This document shows positions 18,964 to 26,929 of a stretch of 64,000 bases of DNA, piece after piece. Each line of letters starts with the position of its first letter. Position 1 is the stretch's first letter. Position numbers and translations under genes: made by a program. Under the pieces are notes generated by a model. That model had not been told where the DNA came from and searched no databases. It worked only from the letters and a program-made list of their open reading frames with translations. Location of the stretch: contig NZ_JALJXJ010000001.1 of NCBI RefSeq assembly GCF_024170005.1, positions 124,001 to 188,000 of the forward strand, given 5' to 3'. This DNA comes from Azospirillum lipoferum (GTDB lineage: Bacteria > Pseudomonadota > Alphaproteobacteria > Azospirillales > Azospirillaceae).

Positions 18964-20601
18964 ATGCACTCCCCGTCCGCGCGTCCCCGCTCCCGCAGCC
19001 TGTCCCGTCTGGTGGCGATGGCCCTGCTTCCGGCCCTGCTGATGCCGCCGCTGGCCCCCGGTTCCGCTGCCGCCGCCGACACGGATGGAGGCGCCGCACA
19101 GGAGCGGCCGGAGCGCGCCAAATCCGACGGAGCCAAGTCCGACGGTGCAAAGCCTGAAGCCGGAAAGGCGGAGGCGTCGAAGGCGGACGATCTCCAGGGC
19201 TTCGACCCCCAGCGCAGCGTCACCCGGCACAGCCTGCCGCTGCCGGACGGAGCCCTGGCCTACACCGCGACCGCGGAGTTCCTGCCGCTGCGCGACGGCG
19301 CGAAGGAGGAACTGGCGGCGCGTATCTTTACAGTGACCTATACCGCCGACCCGAAGACGCCGGCCGACGGACCGCGCCCGATCACCTTTGTCTTCAACGG
19401 CGGGCCGGGGGCGGCATCGGCCTACATGCATCTGGGGGCCGCCGGTCCGAAGGTCGTCGGATTCGGCCCGGACGGTGCGCTGCCGGCACCGCCGGCGCCG
19501 CTGGTCGACAATCCCGACAGCTGGCTGGCCTTCACCGATCTGGTCTTCGTCGATCCGGTCGGCACCGGCTTCAGCCGTGCGGTGAAGCCCGACGAGACGG
19601 AAAAGCGCTTCTGGTCGGTGGAGGGCGATGCCCGGTCGATGGCGGAGATCGTCAGGCTCTGGCTGACCCGCAATGGCCGCTGGTCGTCGCCGACCTTCCT
19701 GGCAGGGGAAAGCTATGGCGGCTTCCGCATCGCCAAGATGGCGGACGAGCTGATTGAGCAGGTCGGGCTTGCGGTGAACGGGCTGATCCTGGTCTCCCCC
19801 GTCGTCGATTTTGCCGCCATCGATGAGGACGGCATCCTCGGTCCGGCCTGGAAGCTGCCGTCGATGGCCGCATCCGCCGCAGCACTCGGCCGCACGTCCG
19901 GTACGCCGGAACAGGCGGCGGAAGCGGCGGAGCGCTTTGCCCTCGGTCCCTATCTGACCGGGCTGGCCGGCCTCGATTACGGCCGGCTCGACGCGGGGCG
20001 GGAAGTCTTCGCCGAGGTGGCGCGCATCACCGGCCTGCCGGAGGAGACGGTCCGGCGCCAGCGCGGGCGCGTGCCGATGGGCGTCTTCACGCGCGAACTC
20101 CTGCGCGACCGTGGACGCGTCCTCAGCATCTATGACGGCACCTTCACCGCGCCCGACCCCGATCCGGGGGCGGCGCGCGTGCCGTTCGATCCCTTCCTGA
20201 AGGGAACGGTGCCGACCTATACCACGGCCTTCGCCGCCTATGCCCATGATGCGCTGGCGGTGCGGACGGAGGCGCCCTACCGGCTGCTCAGCGACCGGGT
20301 CAACCGGAACTGGGAGTGGCCGCGCATGTCGGTGCCGAGTGCCGTCGATGCGTTGCAGACCGCGCTGACCCTCCAGCCGGCGCTGCGGGTATTGATCGTC
20401 CATGGCCGGACCGACCTGATCACGCCCTACATGGCGTCGCGCTGGGTGGCGTCCAGGTTGGAACTGCCGGAGGGGGAGCGTGGCCGGGTTTCGGTGACGG
20501 TGCATCCCGGCGGCCACATGATGTACACGCGGAGCCAGGGCCGCGCCGCGCTGGCCGCCGATGCCCGTGCGCTGATCGAAGAGGCCCTGCGGACGCGCTG
20601 A
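18964..20601 (+). CDS. Secreted S10-family serine carboxypeptidase-like protein
   Basis: A 545-residue exported alpha/beta hydrolase of peptidase family S10. A signal peptide (about residues 1-40, hydrophobic ALLPALLMPPLAPGSAAAA) is followed by a low-complexity Lys/Ala/Glu linker. The catalytic apparatus is complete: nucleophile Ser in GESYGGFRIAK, Asp in LIVHGRTDLITPY and His in HPGGHMMYTR. The glycine-rich FNGGPGAAS contributes the oxyanion hole. Family members remove C-terminal residues; the bacterial substrate is unknown. The start is the ATG at 18964, since residues encoded upstream do not resemble protein. It converges with flagellin across a strong hairpin. Confidence 0.88.
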   Translation: MHSPSARPRSRSLSRLVAMALLPALLMPPLAPGSAAAADTDGGAAQERPERAKSDGAKSDGAKPEAGKAEASKADDLQGFDPQRSVTRHSLPLPDGALAYTATAEFLPLRDGAKEELAARIFTVTYTADPKTPADGPRPITFVFNGGPGAASAYMHLGAAGPKVVGFGPDGALPAPPAPLVDNPDSWLAFTDLVFVDPVGTGFSRAVKPDETEKRFWSVEGDARSMAEIVRLWLTRNGRWSSPTFLAGESYGGFRIAKMADELIEQVGLAVNGLILVSPVVDFAAIDEDGILGPAWKLPSMAASAAALGRTSGTPEQAAEAAERFALGPYLTGLAGLDYGRLDAGREVFAEVARITGLPEETVRRQRGRVPMGVFTRELLRDRGRVLSIYDGTFTAPDPDPGAARVPFDPFLKGTVPTYTTAFAAYAHDALAVRTEAPYRLLSDRVNRNWEWPRMSVPSAVDALQTALTLQPALRVLIVHGRTDLITPYMASRWVASRLELPEGERGRVSVTVHPGGHMMYTRSQGRAALAADARALIEEALRTR

Positions 20602-20634
20602 CCGGTGCCCGGCGATCGAGGAAGGGCTGGAATC

Positions 20635-20668
20635 GGAAAGGGGCGCCCCGGCGGGGGCGCCCCTTTCC
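20635..20668. terminator. Bidirectional hairpin terminator between S10 peptidase and flagellin
   Basis: A perfect 15-bp stem (left arm 20635-20649, right arm 20654-20668) with a 4-nt loop lies between two convergent genes. The stem base is GGAAAGG/CCTTTCC, giving only a short T tract, but the position and stability make it a good terminator for both. Confidence 0.7.
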
Positions 20669-20692
20669 CGTGTGTCGGATCGCCGCTCCCGA

Positions 20693-22558
20693 TTAGAACA
20701 GGCGCAGGATCGACTGCTGCGACTGGTTGGCCAGCGAGAGGGCGATGGTGCCCAGCTGCTGCCGGGTCTGCAGCATCAGCAGGCTTGCACCTTCCTCGTT
20801 CTGGTCGGCCAGCGTCAGCTTGCTGGCGCCTTCCGTCAGCACGTCGCTGAACTCCTTGGTGAAGCTCTCGCGGGTCGTGATGATGTTCAGGTTGGTCGAC
20901 AGGTTCTGCGACGCGGAGCGGATCGTCGCCTTGGCGTGATCCAGGCCGGCCACCGCCTTGTCGATGTCGGCGCGGTCCATCCAGTTGTTCTGGGCACCGT
21001 CCATCTGCAGGCCCTGGCCGCTGGTCGACAGGTTGACCGCGGTCACCGTGATCGCGTTGGTGTTGCGCTCGTTCAACTGGACCGTGATGTCGTTCGACGT
21101 GTTGGCGTCGGAGATCTGCTTGGTGACGATGTTCGCCGAGCAGTTGGCCGAAGCGGCCTTCTTGATCGTCTTCGCATCGATTTCCATGCGGACGGTGCCG
21201 CTGTCGAAGTTGAACGCCTGCTCACCACCCGTCAGCTTCCCGTCACCACGGTCGTTCATGGCGTCGCGGGTGATCTGGGCACCGTTGGAGTTGGTGACCT
21301 GGATTTGCAGATCGACCTTCTTCTCGATGACCGAGACGCCGTTGCCCTGGTTGTTCGCCGCTTCCAGCAGGCGGCGGTCAACCGTGAAGGACACGATGGT
21401 GCCCGACGCGAAGCTTTCCGAGATCTTCTTGGTCAGCGCGTTGGTGGCGGCGGTGGTCACCGTCATCTCGCGCACCGCGCCGGCGGTGCTGTTGCCGGTG
21501 AGCGTGATCGTGCCGCTGGTGGCGTTGACCGAGACCGACGCGACATCCTTGCCGACCAGGCGGCCGCTGCCGGTGAGGGCCGTGCTGATCGAGTTGCGCA
21601 GATTGGTGGCGACGTTGACCGCGGAGTTCTGGCCGACGGCCACGTCACCCTTGGTCGCCGTGTAGCTGAAGGACTGGCCTTCCACCGTGATGGTGAAGAT
21701 ATCGCCTTCTTCGATCGTGCCGCCGACATTCACCGTCGACACCTGGGCCGAGCCGGTCGTGGCCGCCGTCTTCAGGTTCGCTTCGATGGTCTGGGTGTTG
21801 TCGAAGTAGGAGATCGTGCGGCTCTCGTCACCGTCCGACACGATGAAGTCGCGGCTGCGGCCGTTGGCGCCGCGCACCTCGATCTGGACGTCGGAGAAGC
21901 TGCCCAACGTGCCGGACATCGTGCCCGACAGCTTCAGGCCGACGAAGCCGTGCGCGTTCTCGGTCTTGGAGATGTCGGCGGTCTTGCCTTCGATCGAGCC
22001 GTCGCCCTTGATGCGGATGGCGTAGGTGTCGGACGAGATGACGTTGGTGACGCGGGCGTTGTCGACGCCGGTGATGGTGTTGACGGCGGCACGGGACGCG
22101 CTGGTGCTGTCCATGCTCATGCCGTTGCCGTTGATCAGGTTCTTGCCCTGATAGCCGCTGTCGGCGGCGAGCTTGTCGATCTGGTCCTTCAGCGTGTTGA
22201 ACTGGGCGGCCAATGCCTTGCGGGAGGCGATGGAGGCGGCGTCGTTGCCCAGCGCTGCGTAGGCGGCGGTGGTCAGGCCCTTGGCCTGGTCGACCAGCGA
22301 GTCGATCGAAGTCAGGCCCTTGTCGGCGGCCTGGATGGTGCTGATCGACTGGCCCATCGCGTCCTTCAGCGAGGTCAGGTCGCCGGCACGCTGGTTCAGG
22401 CCCTTGGCGGCGAAGAAGGAGGTGGGACCATCCAGAGCCGAATTGATCTTGTTACCCGTCGACAGGATGTTCTGCTTCTTGTCGATCTGCGACTGCGTGC
22501 TCTGCAGCTGCAGCAGGTTGGTGCGCATCGAGGCGGTCAGGGTCACATTTCCGGCCAT
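20693..22558 (-). CDS. Flagellin
   Basis: The filament subunit of a bacterial flagellum, exported by the flagellar type III system. It is 621 residues. The conserved N-terminal D0/D1 region contains LQSTQSQIDKKQNILSTGNK and the C-terminal one ends LGTIALSLANQSQQSILRLF. Between them lies a long Ser/Thr/Asn-rich variable domain of about 350 residues that would form the outer surface. A single Cys occurs at residue 473, unusual because flagellins generally lack cysteine. AAGGAG lies 9 nt before the ATG, and a sigma-54-like promoter lies about 80-100 bp upstream. No other flagellar gene is adjacent. Azospirillum makes polar and lateral flagellins; which one this is cannot be settled here. Confidence 0.93.
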   Translation of the reverse strand: MAGNVTLTASMRTNLLQLQSTQSQIDKKQNILSTGNKINSALDGPTSFFAAKGLNQRAGDLTSLKDAMGQSISTIQAADKGLTSIDSLVDQAKGLTTAAYAALGNDAASIASRKALAAQFNTLKDQIDKLAADSGYQGKNLINGNGMSMDSTSASRAAVNTITGVDNARVTNVISSDTYAIRIKGDGSIEGKTADISKTENAHGFVGLKLSGTMSGTLGSFSDVQIEVRGANGRSRDFIVSDGDESRTISYFDNTQTIEANLKTAATTGSAQVSTVNVGGTIEEGDIFTITVEGQSFSYTATKGDVAVGQNSAVNVATNLRNSISTALTGSGRLVGKDVASVSVNATSGTITLTGNSTAGAVREMTVTTAATNALTKKISESFASGTIVSFTVDRRLLEAANNQGNGVSVIEKKVDLQIQVTNSNGAQITRDAMNDRGDGKLTGGEQAFNFDSGTVRMEIDAKTIKKAASANCSANIVTKQISDANTSNDITVQLNERNTNAITVTAVNLSTSGQGLQMDGAQNNWMDRADIDKAVAGLDHAKATIRSASQNLSTNLNIITTRESFTKEFSDVLTEGASKLTLADQNEEGASLLMLQTRQQLGTIALSLANQSQQSILRLF

Positions 22559-22639
22559 GGTCCTAGTCTCCTTCTGAGGCTGTCCCCGCCCCTGGTCATT
22601 TGACCGGCGAGGCAACGTGCGTTTTCCTGACACCACTAT

Positions 22640-22656
22640 TTCAAGCGCCGTGCCAA
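22640..22656 (-). promoter_or_regulatory. Sigma-54-like (-24/-12) promoter for flagellin
   Basis: The minus strand reads TTGGCACGGCGCTTGAA. It matches the RpoN consensus TTGGCACG-N4-TTGC except that the -12 GC is GA; the -24 GG and spacing are exact. It lies about 80 bp upstream of the flagellin ATG. RpoN-dependent flagellar gene expression is established in Azospirillum brasilense, where an rpoN mutant lacks flagella. Confidence 0.6.
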
Positions 22657-22923
22657 CTCCGTTGGTGTGTCATAAGTCACTGATTTTGCTATGGAATAAA
22701 AATAGGTCGGCAAAAAGGGCAGGGTTGGGACCAGGGCCGGCGGCCCGGCGTCCGTAAAAGTTTCCCGGAATCTTTTGCCGGTGACGGACGGTTCTGCCGG
22801 GATGCCCGGCGGTAAGAATCTTCCCACCCCTCGCCGGCACGGCTATGGTCGGGCTCCAAACCACGTCCCAAACATCGAACGCATGGCGCCTTCATGGGCC
22901 AAAGCAGGGAAGGGAGAAGCATC
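22657..22923. other. Rest of the flagellin-RidA divergent intergenic region
   Basis: The full gap is 365 bp. Besides the sigma-54-like site it contains a short AT-rich stretch near 22680-22712, a likely place for activator or RNA polymerase contacts. A small inverted repeat CCAAC/GTTGG (22653-22665) overlaps the upstream edge of the promoter. I see no convincing RidA promoter. Confidence 0.4.
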
Positions 22924-23391
22924 ATGACCGGTCGGATCGACGCGCGCCTGGCGGAGCTGGGCATCGAATTGCCGCAGGCCGCCGCCCCGGTGGCCGCCTA
23001 TGTGCCCTACACCCGTTCGGGCAACACCCTCTACATCTCGGGCCAGGTGACGGTCTGGAACGGCGAGCGCAAGTTCGTCGGCAAGGTCGGCCAGGACTTC
23101 ACGGTCGAGCAGGGCAAGGAAGCGGCCCGCCTGTGTGCGCTGAACATCCTGGCCCAGGCCAAGGCCGCGCTGGGCGGCGACCTGGATCGCGTTACCCGCG
23201 TGCTGCGGCTGGGCGGCTTCGTCAACTCCGGCGCCGATTTCCACGACCATCCGCTGGTCATCAACGGCGCGTCGGAGCTGATGCGCGACGTGTTCGGCGA
23301 GGCCGGCCAGCATGCCCGCGCTGCGGTCGGCGCCCCGTCACTGCCCGGCAACGTCGCGGTCGAGGTCGACGCGATTCTGGAAGTGGCCTGA
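22924..23391 (+). CDS. RidA-family (YjgF/YER057c/UK114) protein
   Basis: A 155-residue cytoplasmic protein of the Rid superfamily, whose best-known members hydrolyse reactive enamine/imine intermediates released by PLP enzymes. The longer form starting IDARLAELGIELP with VPYTRSGNTLYISGQ and NILAQAKAALGGDLDRV is typical of a RidA-like subgroup that often lacks the catalytic Arg of RidA proper. Here the C-terminal core reads GAPSLPGNVAVEVDAILEV. GGGAGAAG lies 5-9 nt before the ATG. It is followed 78 bp later by the FemAB-like gene on the same strand. The specific activity is uncertain. Confidence 0.85.
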   Translation: MTGRIDARLAELGIELPQAAAPVAAYVPYTRSGNTLYISGQVTVWNGERKFVGKVGQDFTVEQGKEAARLCALNILAQAKAALGGDLDRVTRVLRLGGFVNSGADFHDHPLVINGASELMRDVFGEAGQHARAAVGAPSLPGNVAVEVDAILEVA

Positions 23392-23469
23392 GCCGCTTCA
23401 CGGTGACGGCGTCTTGCTGTACCACGGCATGAGGCCTACCTCCTTGCCAGTGTTCAAGGAGACGCATGC

Positions 23470-24633
23470 ATGCCCGACGGCAACGATGCCATCACTGTCA
23501 AGGTTCTGACCGGGATCGGCGAGGCGGACCAGCAGGGCTGGGACGCCTGTGCCGGTCCCGGAAACCCATTCCTCTCCCACGCCTTCTTGTCGGCGCTGGA
23601 GGAATCGGGGTCGGTGGGCCGCAAGTCCGGCTGGCAACCCAGCCATCTTGCCGCCTATGACGGGTCCGGCCGCATGGTTGGCGCGGTGCCCGCCTATCTG
23701 AAAAGCCATTCCTACGGCGAGTATGTTTTCGACCACGCCTGGGCCAACGCCTATGAGCGGGCGGGCGGCAGCTATTACCCCAAGCTTCAGGTTGCGGTGC
23801 CCTTCACGCCCGTGCCCGGGCCTCGGCTGCTGGTGGCGCCCGGGCCGCAGGCCGTCGCCGTCGCCGATGCGCTGGTCGCGGCGCTGGAACAGGTGGCGGA
23901 ACGCTACGGCGTCTCCTCTGCTCACGTCACCTTCCCTGAGCGCGGCGACTGGGACCGGCTGGGCGCGGCCGGCTGGCTGCGGCGGCTGGGCGTGCAGTAC
24001 CATTGGCACAACCGCGGCTATGGTAGCTTCGACGAGTTCCTGGAGGCGCTGAACTCCCGCAAGCGCAAGGCGATCCGCAAGGAGCGGCGCGAGGTCGCCG
24101 AGAGCAGCGTGCGCCTGCACACCCTGACCGGCAACGATCTGAAGCCGGAGCATTGGGACGCCTTCCACCGCTTCTACCTGGATACCGCCGACCGCAAATG
24201 GGGCGGCGGCTACCTCAACCGCCGCTTCTTCGAGCTGCTGGGCCGGACGATGGCCGACCGGGTGGTGCTGGTGATGTGCGAGGATGGCGGGGAATGGGTG
24301 GCCGGCGCACTGAACCTGCTGGGGGACGATGCGCTGTACGGCCGCAACTGGGGCTCCGACGGTCGCTACCGCTTCCTGCATTTCGAGGCGTGCTATTATC
24401 GCGCGCTGGATTTCGCCATCGAACGCGGGCTGGCGCGGGTCGAGGCCGGCGCCCAGGGCGAGCACAAGATCCAGCGCGGCTATCTGCCGGTGCCGACCTA
24501 CAGCGCCCATTGGATCGCCGACCCCGGCTTCCGCCGTGCGGTGGAGCGCTATCTGGAGCAGGAACGCCCGGCGGTGGAGGCGGAGATCGAGGCGCTGGAC
24601 GACGAGTTGTCGCCCTACCGGCGGGAAGGCTGA
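23470..24633 (+). CDS. FemAB/DUF482-like acyltransferase of the GNAT superfamily
   Basis: A 387-residue soluble protein of the COG3146/DUF482 type. Recognisable blocks are GNPFLSHAFLSALEESGSVG, YGEYVFDHAWANAYERAGG with YYPKLQVAVPFTPVPGPR, and near the C-terminus RVEAGAQGEHKIQRGY. The fold is related to the GNAT superfamily and to FemAB peptidyl transferases. The biological acceptor in Gram-negative bacteria is not established. AAGGAG lies 8 nt before the ATG at 23470. It follows the RidA gene with the same orientation and converges with the CoA transferase gene 3 bp beyond its end. Confidence 0.85.
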   Translation: MPDGNDAITVKVLTGIGEADQQGWDACAGPGNPFLSHAFLSALEESGSVGRKSGWQPSHLAAYDGSGRMVGAVPAYLKSHSYGEYVFDHAWANAYERAGGSYYPKLQVAVPFTPVPGPRLLVAPGPQAVAVADALVAALEQVAERYGVSSAHVTFPERGDWDRLGAAGWLRRLGVQYHWHNRGYGSFDEFLEALNSRKRKAIRKERREVAESSVRLHTLTGNDLKPEHWDAFHRFYLDTADRKWGGGYLNRRFFELLGRTMADRVVLVMCEDGGEWVAGALNLLGDDALYGRNWGSDGRYRFLHFEACYYRALDFAIERGLARVEAGAQGEHKIQRGYLPVPTYSAHWIADPGFRRAVERYLEQERPAVEAEIEALDDELSPYRREG

Positions 24634-24636
24634 ACG

Positions 24637-25749
24637 CTACTCCCAGCCGGCCAGCACCGCGGTGGCGTCGCTTTCCTGCACGGGTGCCCGTTCCGGCGGC
24701 GGGGCGCCGTCGACGCGCAGACCCATCAGCGTTTCGACCAGCGGTTCCGGCCCCGGCGTGACGCGGACCTGTCCACGGGCGGTTATGTGCGGGTGGGCGT
24801 GGACCTCCGCCAGCTCCGGCACTGCTTCGAAACAGCAGTCCACCGGGTCGAGCAGGGTTTTCCACTCCGCCAGGGTCCGGCCGGCGAACAGCGCTTCCAG
24901 CTCCGCCGTCAGGGCGGTCTGGGGCAGGGGATCCTCCTGCCGGTCGATCCAGTCGGGGCGATCGACCGCCTCGCAGAAGCCCTGCCAGAACTTGGCCTCC
25001 AGTGCCGACAGGGTGACGAAGCGGCCGTCGGCCGTGCGGTAGATGCGATAGCAGGCGGCCCCGCCCGACAGCAACGCCTCGCCGCGCTTCGGCATGGTGC
25101 CGCGTGCCGCCGCGGTCAGGGTCATGCCCTGCCAGCCCAGCACGGATTCCATGATCGACAGGTCGAGGAAGCAGCCCTGTCCGGTCCGCTCGCGTCCCAG
25201 CAAAGCGCCTGCCACCGCCAGCGCCGTCTGTTGGGCGGAGGCGAAATCGGCGACCGGCAGATAGCTGATGACCGGCCGATCCGGCAGTCCGGAGCCATCC
25301 AGCCCGCCGCCGACCGCCATATAGTTCAGGTCGTGCCCGGCCCGCGTCGCATAGGGGCCGTCATAGCCCCAGCCCGACAGGCTGGCATGGACCAGCCCCG
25401 GGTTGATCTCCCGCAGCCGTTCGCGCCCCAGCCCCAGCTTGTCCATCACGCCGGGCCGGTAGCTTTCGATCAGCGCATCGGCCTTCGCCAGCAGCCCTTC
25501 CAGCGCCGCGCGTCCCCCGGCCGATTTCAGGTCGAGGCGGACGATGGTCTTGCCGGCGTTCAGCAGCTTGTAGGCGGCGGTGGTGCCGTCGCTGTCGGTG
25601 GGACCGAGTCGGCGCAACGGATCGCCGGCCGGCGGCTCCACCTTCACCACCGTGGCCCCCAGGTCGCCGAGAAGCTGCGCCGCATAGGGACCGGGCAGAT
25701 ATTGCCCGAGATCGACGACGCGCAGTCCGGCCAGGAAGGGCAGGGGCAT
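24637..25749 (-). CDS. CaiB/BaiF-family CoA transferase
   Basis: A 370-residue family III CoA transferase or alpha-methylacyl-CoA racemase-like enzyme. The N-terminal LRVVDLGQYLPGPYAAQLLGD and VVKVEPPAGDPLRR are hallmarks of the family. DLKSAGGRAALEGLLAKADALIESYRPGVMDKLG and HASLSGWGYDGPY are also typical. The sequence alone does not separate CoA transfer from racemisation; the nearest resemblance is to alpha-methylacyl-CoA racemase. It starts 7 bp downstream of moaA on the same strand and is probably co-transcribed with it, though no functional link is evident. Confidence 0.88.
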   Translation of the reverse strand: MPLPFLAGLRVVDLGQYLPGPYAAQLLGDLGATVVKVEPPAGDPLRRLGPTDSDGTTAAYKLLNAGKTIVRLDLKSAGGRAALEGLLAKADALIESYRPGVMDKLGLGRERLREINPGLVHASLSGWGYDGPYATRAGHDLNYMAVGGGLDGSGLPDRPVISYLPVADFASAQQTALAVAGALLGRERTGQGCFLDLSIMESVLGWQGMTLTAAARGTMPKRGEALLSGGAACYRIYRTADGRFVTLSALEAKFWQGFCEAVDRPDWIDRQEDPLPQTALTAELEALFAGRTLAEWKTLLDPVDCCFEAVPELAEVHAHPHITARGQVRVTPGPEPLVETLMGLRVDGAPPPERAPVQESDATAVLAGWE

Positions 25750-25756
25750 GATATAG

Positions 25757-26797
25757 TCAGCCCCCGGTGACGCTCATATGCCGCCCGACGGCCGGCCCCT
25801 GGTGGCGGCGGTCGATGATGAAGTCGTGGCCCTTGGGCTTGCGGGTGATCGCCTCGCGCACGGCGTCGATCAGCGGGCCATCCTCGTCGCTGACGCGCAA
25901 CGGCGTGCGCAGGTCGGCGGCATCCTCCTGGCCCAGGCACATGTAGAGCGTGCCGGTGCAGGTCAGCCGGACGCGGTTGCAGCTTTCGCAGAAGTTATGC
26001 GTCAGCGGCGTGATGAAGCCGACGCGCTGGCCGGTCTCCTCCACCCGGACATAGCGGGCGGGGCCGCCGGTGCGGTGGTCGCTCTCGGTCAGGGTCCAGC
26101 GCTTCTGCAACTCGGCCTTCAGCATGGTCAGCGGCCAGTACTGGTCGAGCCGGGCGCCCTCGCCGATGTCGCCCATCGGCATCACCTCGATGAAGGTCAG
26201 GTCGAAGCCCTGCTCGCCGCACCAGGCCACCATGCGGTGGATTTCGTCGTCGTTGACGCCCTTCAGCGCCACCGTGTTGATCTTGATCTTCAGCCCGGCT
26301 TCCTTGGCCGCCCGGATGCCGCCCAGGATCTTGTCCAGCTTGCCCCAGCGGGTGATGGCCTGGAACTTGTGCGGGTCGAGTGTGTCCAGCGAGACGTTGA
26401 TCCGCCGCACCCCGGCCTCATACAGCCCGGCGGCATGCTTGAACAGCATGGTGCCGTTGGTGGTCAGCGTCAGTTCGTCCAGGTCGCCCGACCTGATGTG
26501 GCGGCCCAGCGAATGGATCAGCCGCATCACGTCGCGCCGCACCAGCGGCTCGCCGCCGGTCAGCCGCAGCTTGCGCGTGCCCAGCTTGACAAAGGCGCTG
26601 CACAGCCGGTCCAACTCCTCCAGCGTCAGCACCTCCGCCTTCGGCAGGAAGCTCATGTCCTCCGCCATGCAGTAGACGCAGCGAAGGTCGCAGCGGTCGG
26701 TCACCGAGACGCGCAGATACTCCACCTTGCGGCCGAACGGATCGATCAGCGGGGCGGTGGCGGCTGACGGCAGGCTATCGGACACAGGGTTGATCAT
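25757..26797 (-). CDS. moaA: GTP 3',8-cyclase (molybdenum cofactor biosynthesis)
   Basis: A radical SAM enzyme that converts GTP to 3',8-cyclo-GTP, the first step of molybdopterin synthesis. It is 346 residues. The N-terminal radical SAM cluster motif is CDLRCVYC. The C-terminal second cluster motif is [18 protein letters not shown]. The product ends in GG, required in MoaA. The start ATG at 26797 ([19 protein letters not shown]) has GGAG about 9 nt upstream. Its position beside genes for a ferredoxin and formate dehydrogenase, a molybdopterin or tungstopterin enzyme, fits supply of the cofactor. Confidence 0.96.
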   Translation of the reverse strand: MINPVSDSLPSAATAPLIDPFGRKVEYLRVSVTDRCDLRCVYCMAEDMSFLPKAEVLTLEELDRLCSAFVKLGTRKLRLTGGEPLVRRDVMRLIHSLGRHIRSGDLDELTLTTNGTMLFKHAAGLYEAGVRRINVSLDTLDPHKFQAITRWGKLDKILGGIRAAKEAGLKIKINTVALKGVNDDEIHRMVAWCGEQGFDLTFIEVMPMGDIGEGARLDQYWPLTMLKAELQKRWTLTESDHRTGGPARYVRVEETGQRVGFITPLTHNFCESCNRVRLTCTGTLYMCLGQEDAADLRTPLRVSDEDGPLIDAVREAITRKPKGHDFIIDRRHQGPAVGRHMSVTGG

Positions 26798-26929
26798 CGC
26801 TGGACTCCACGGGCGGCCGCTGCGGGCCGCCACAGTATATGTTCGCCACACGCACGATGTGCAACGGTGACGCGACCGTATTCCACATCACGGTATGCCG
26901 ACTTTGACGGCGATCAAGGGATCTCGACG

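Noticed and set aside
20672..22603. A 643-codon plus-strand frame opposite flagellin.
   Set aside because: Antisense shadow; flagellin N- and C-terminal signatures are unambiguous on the minus strand.
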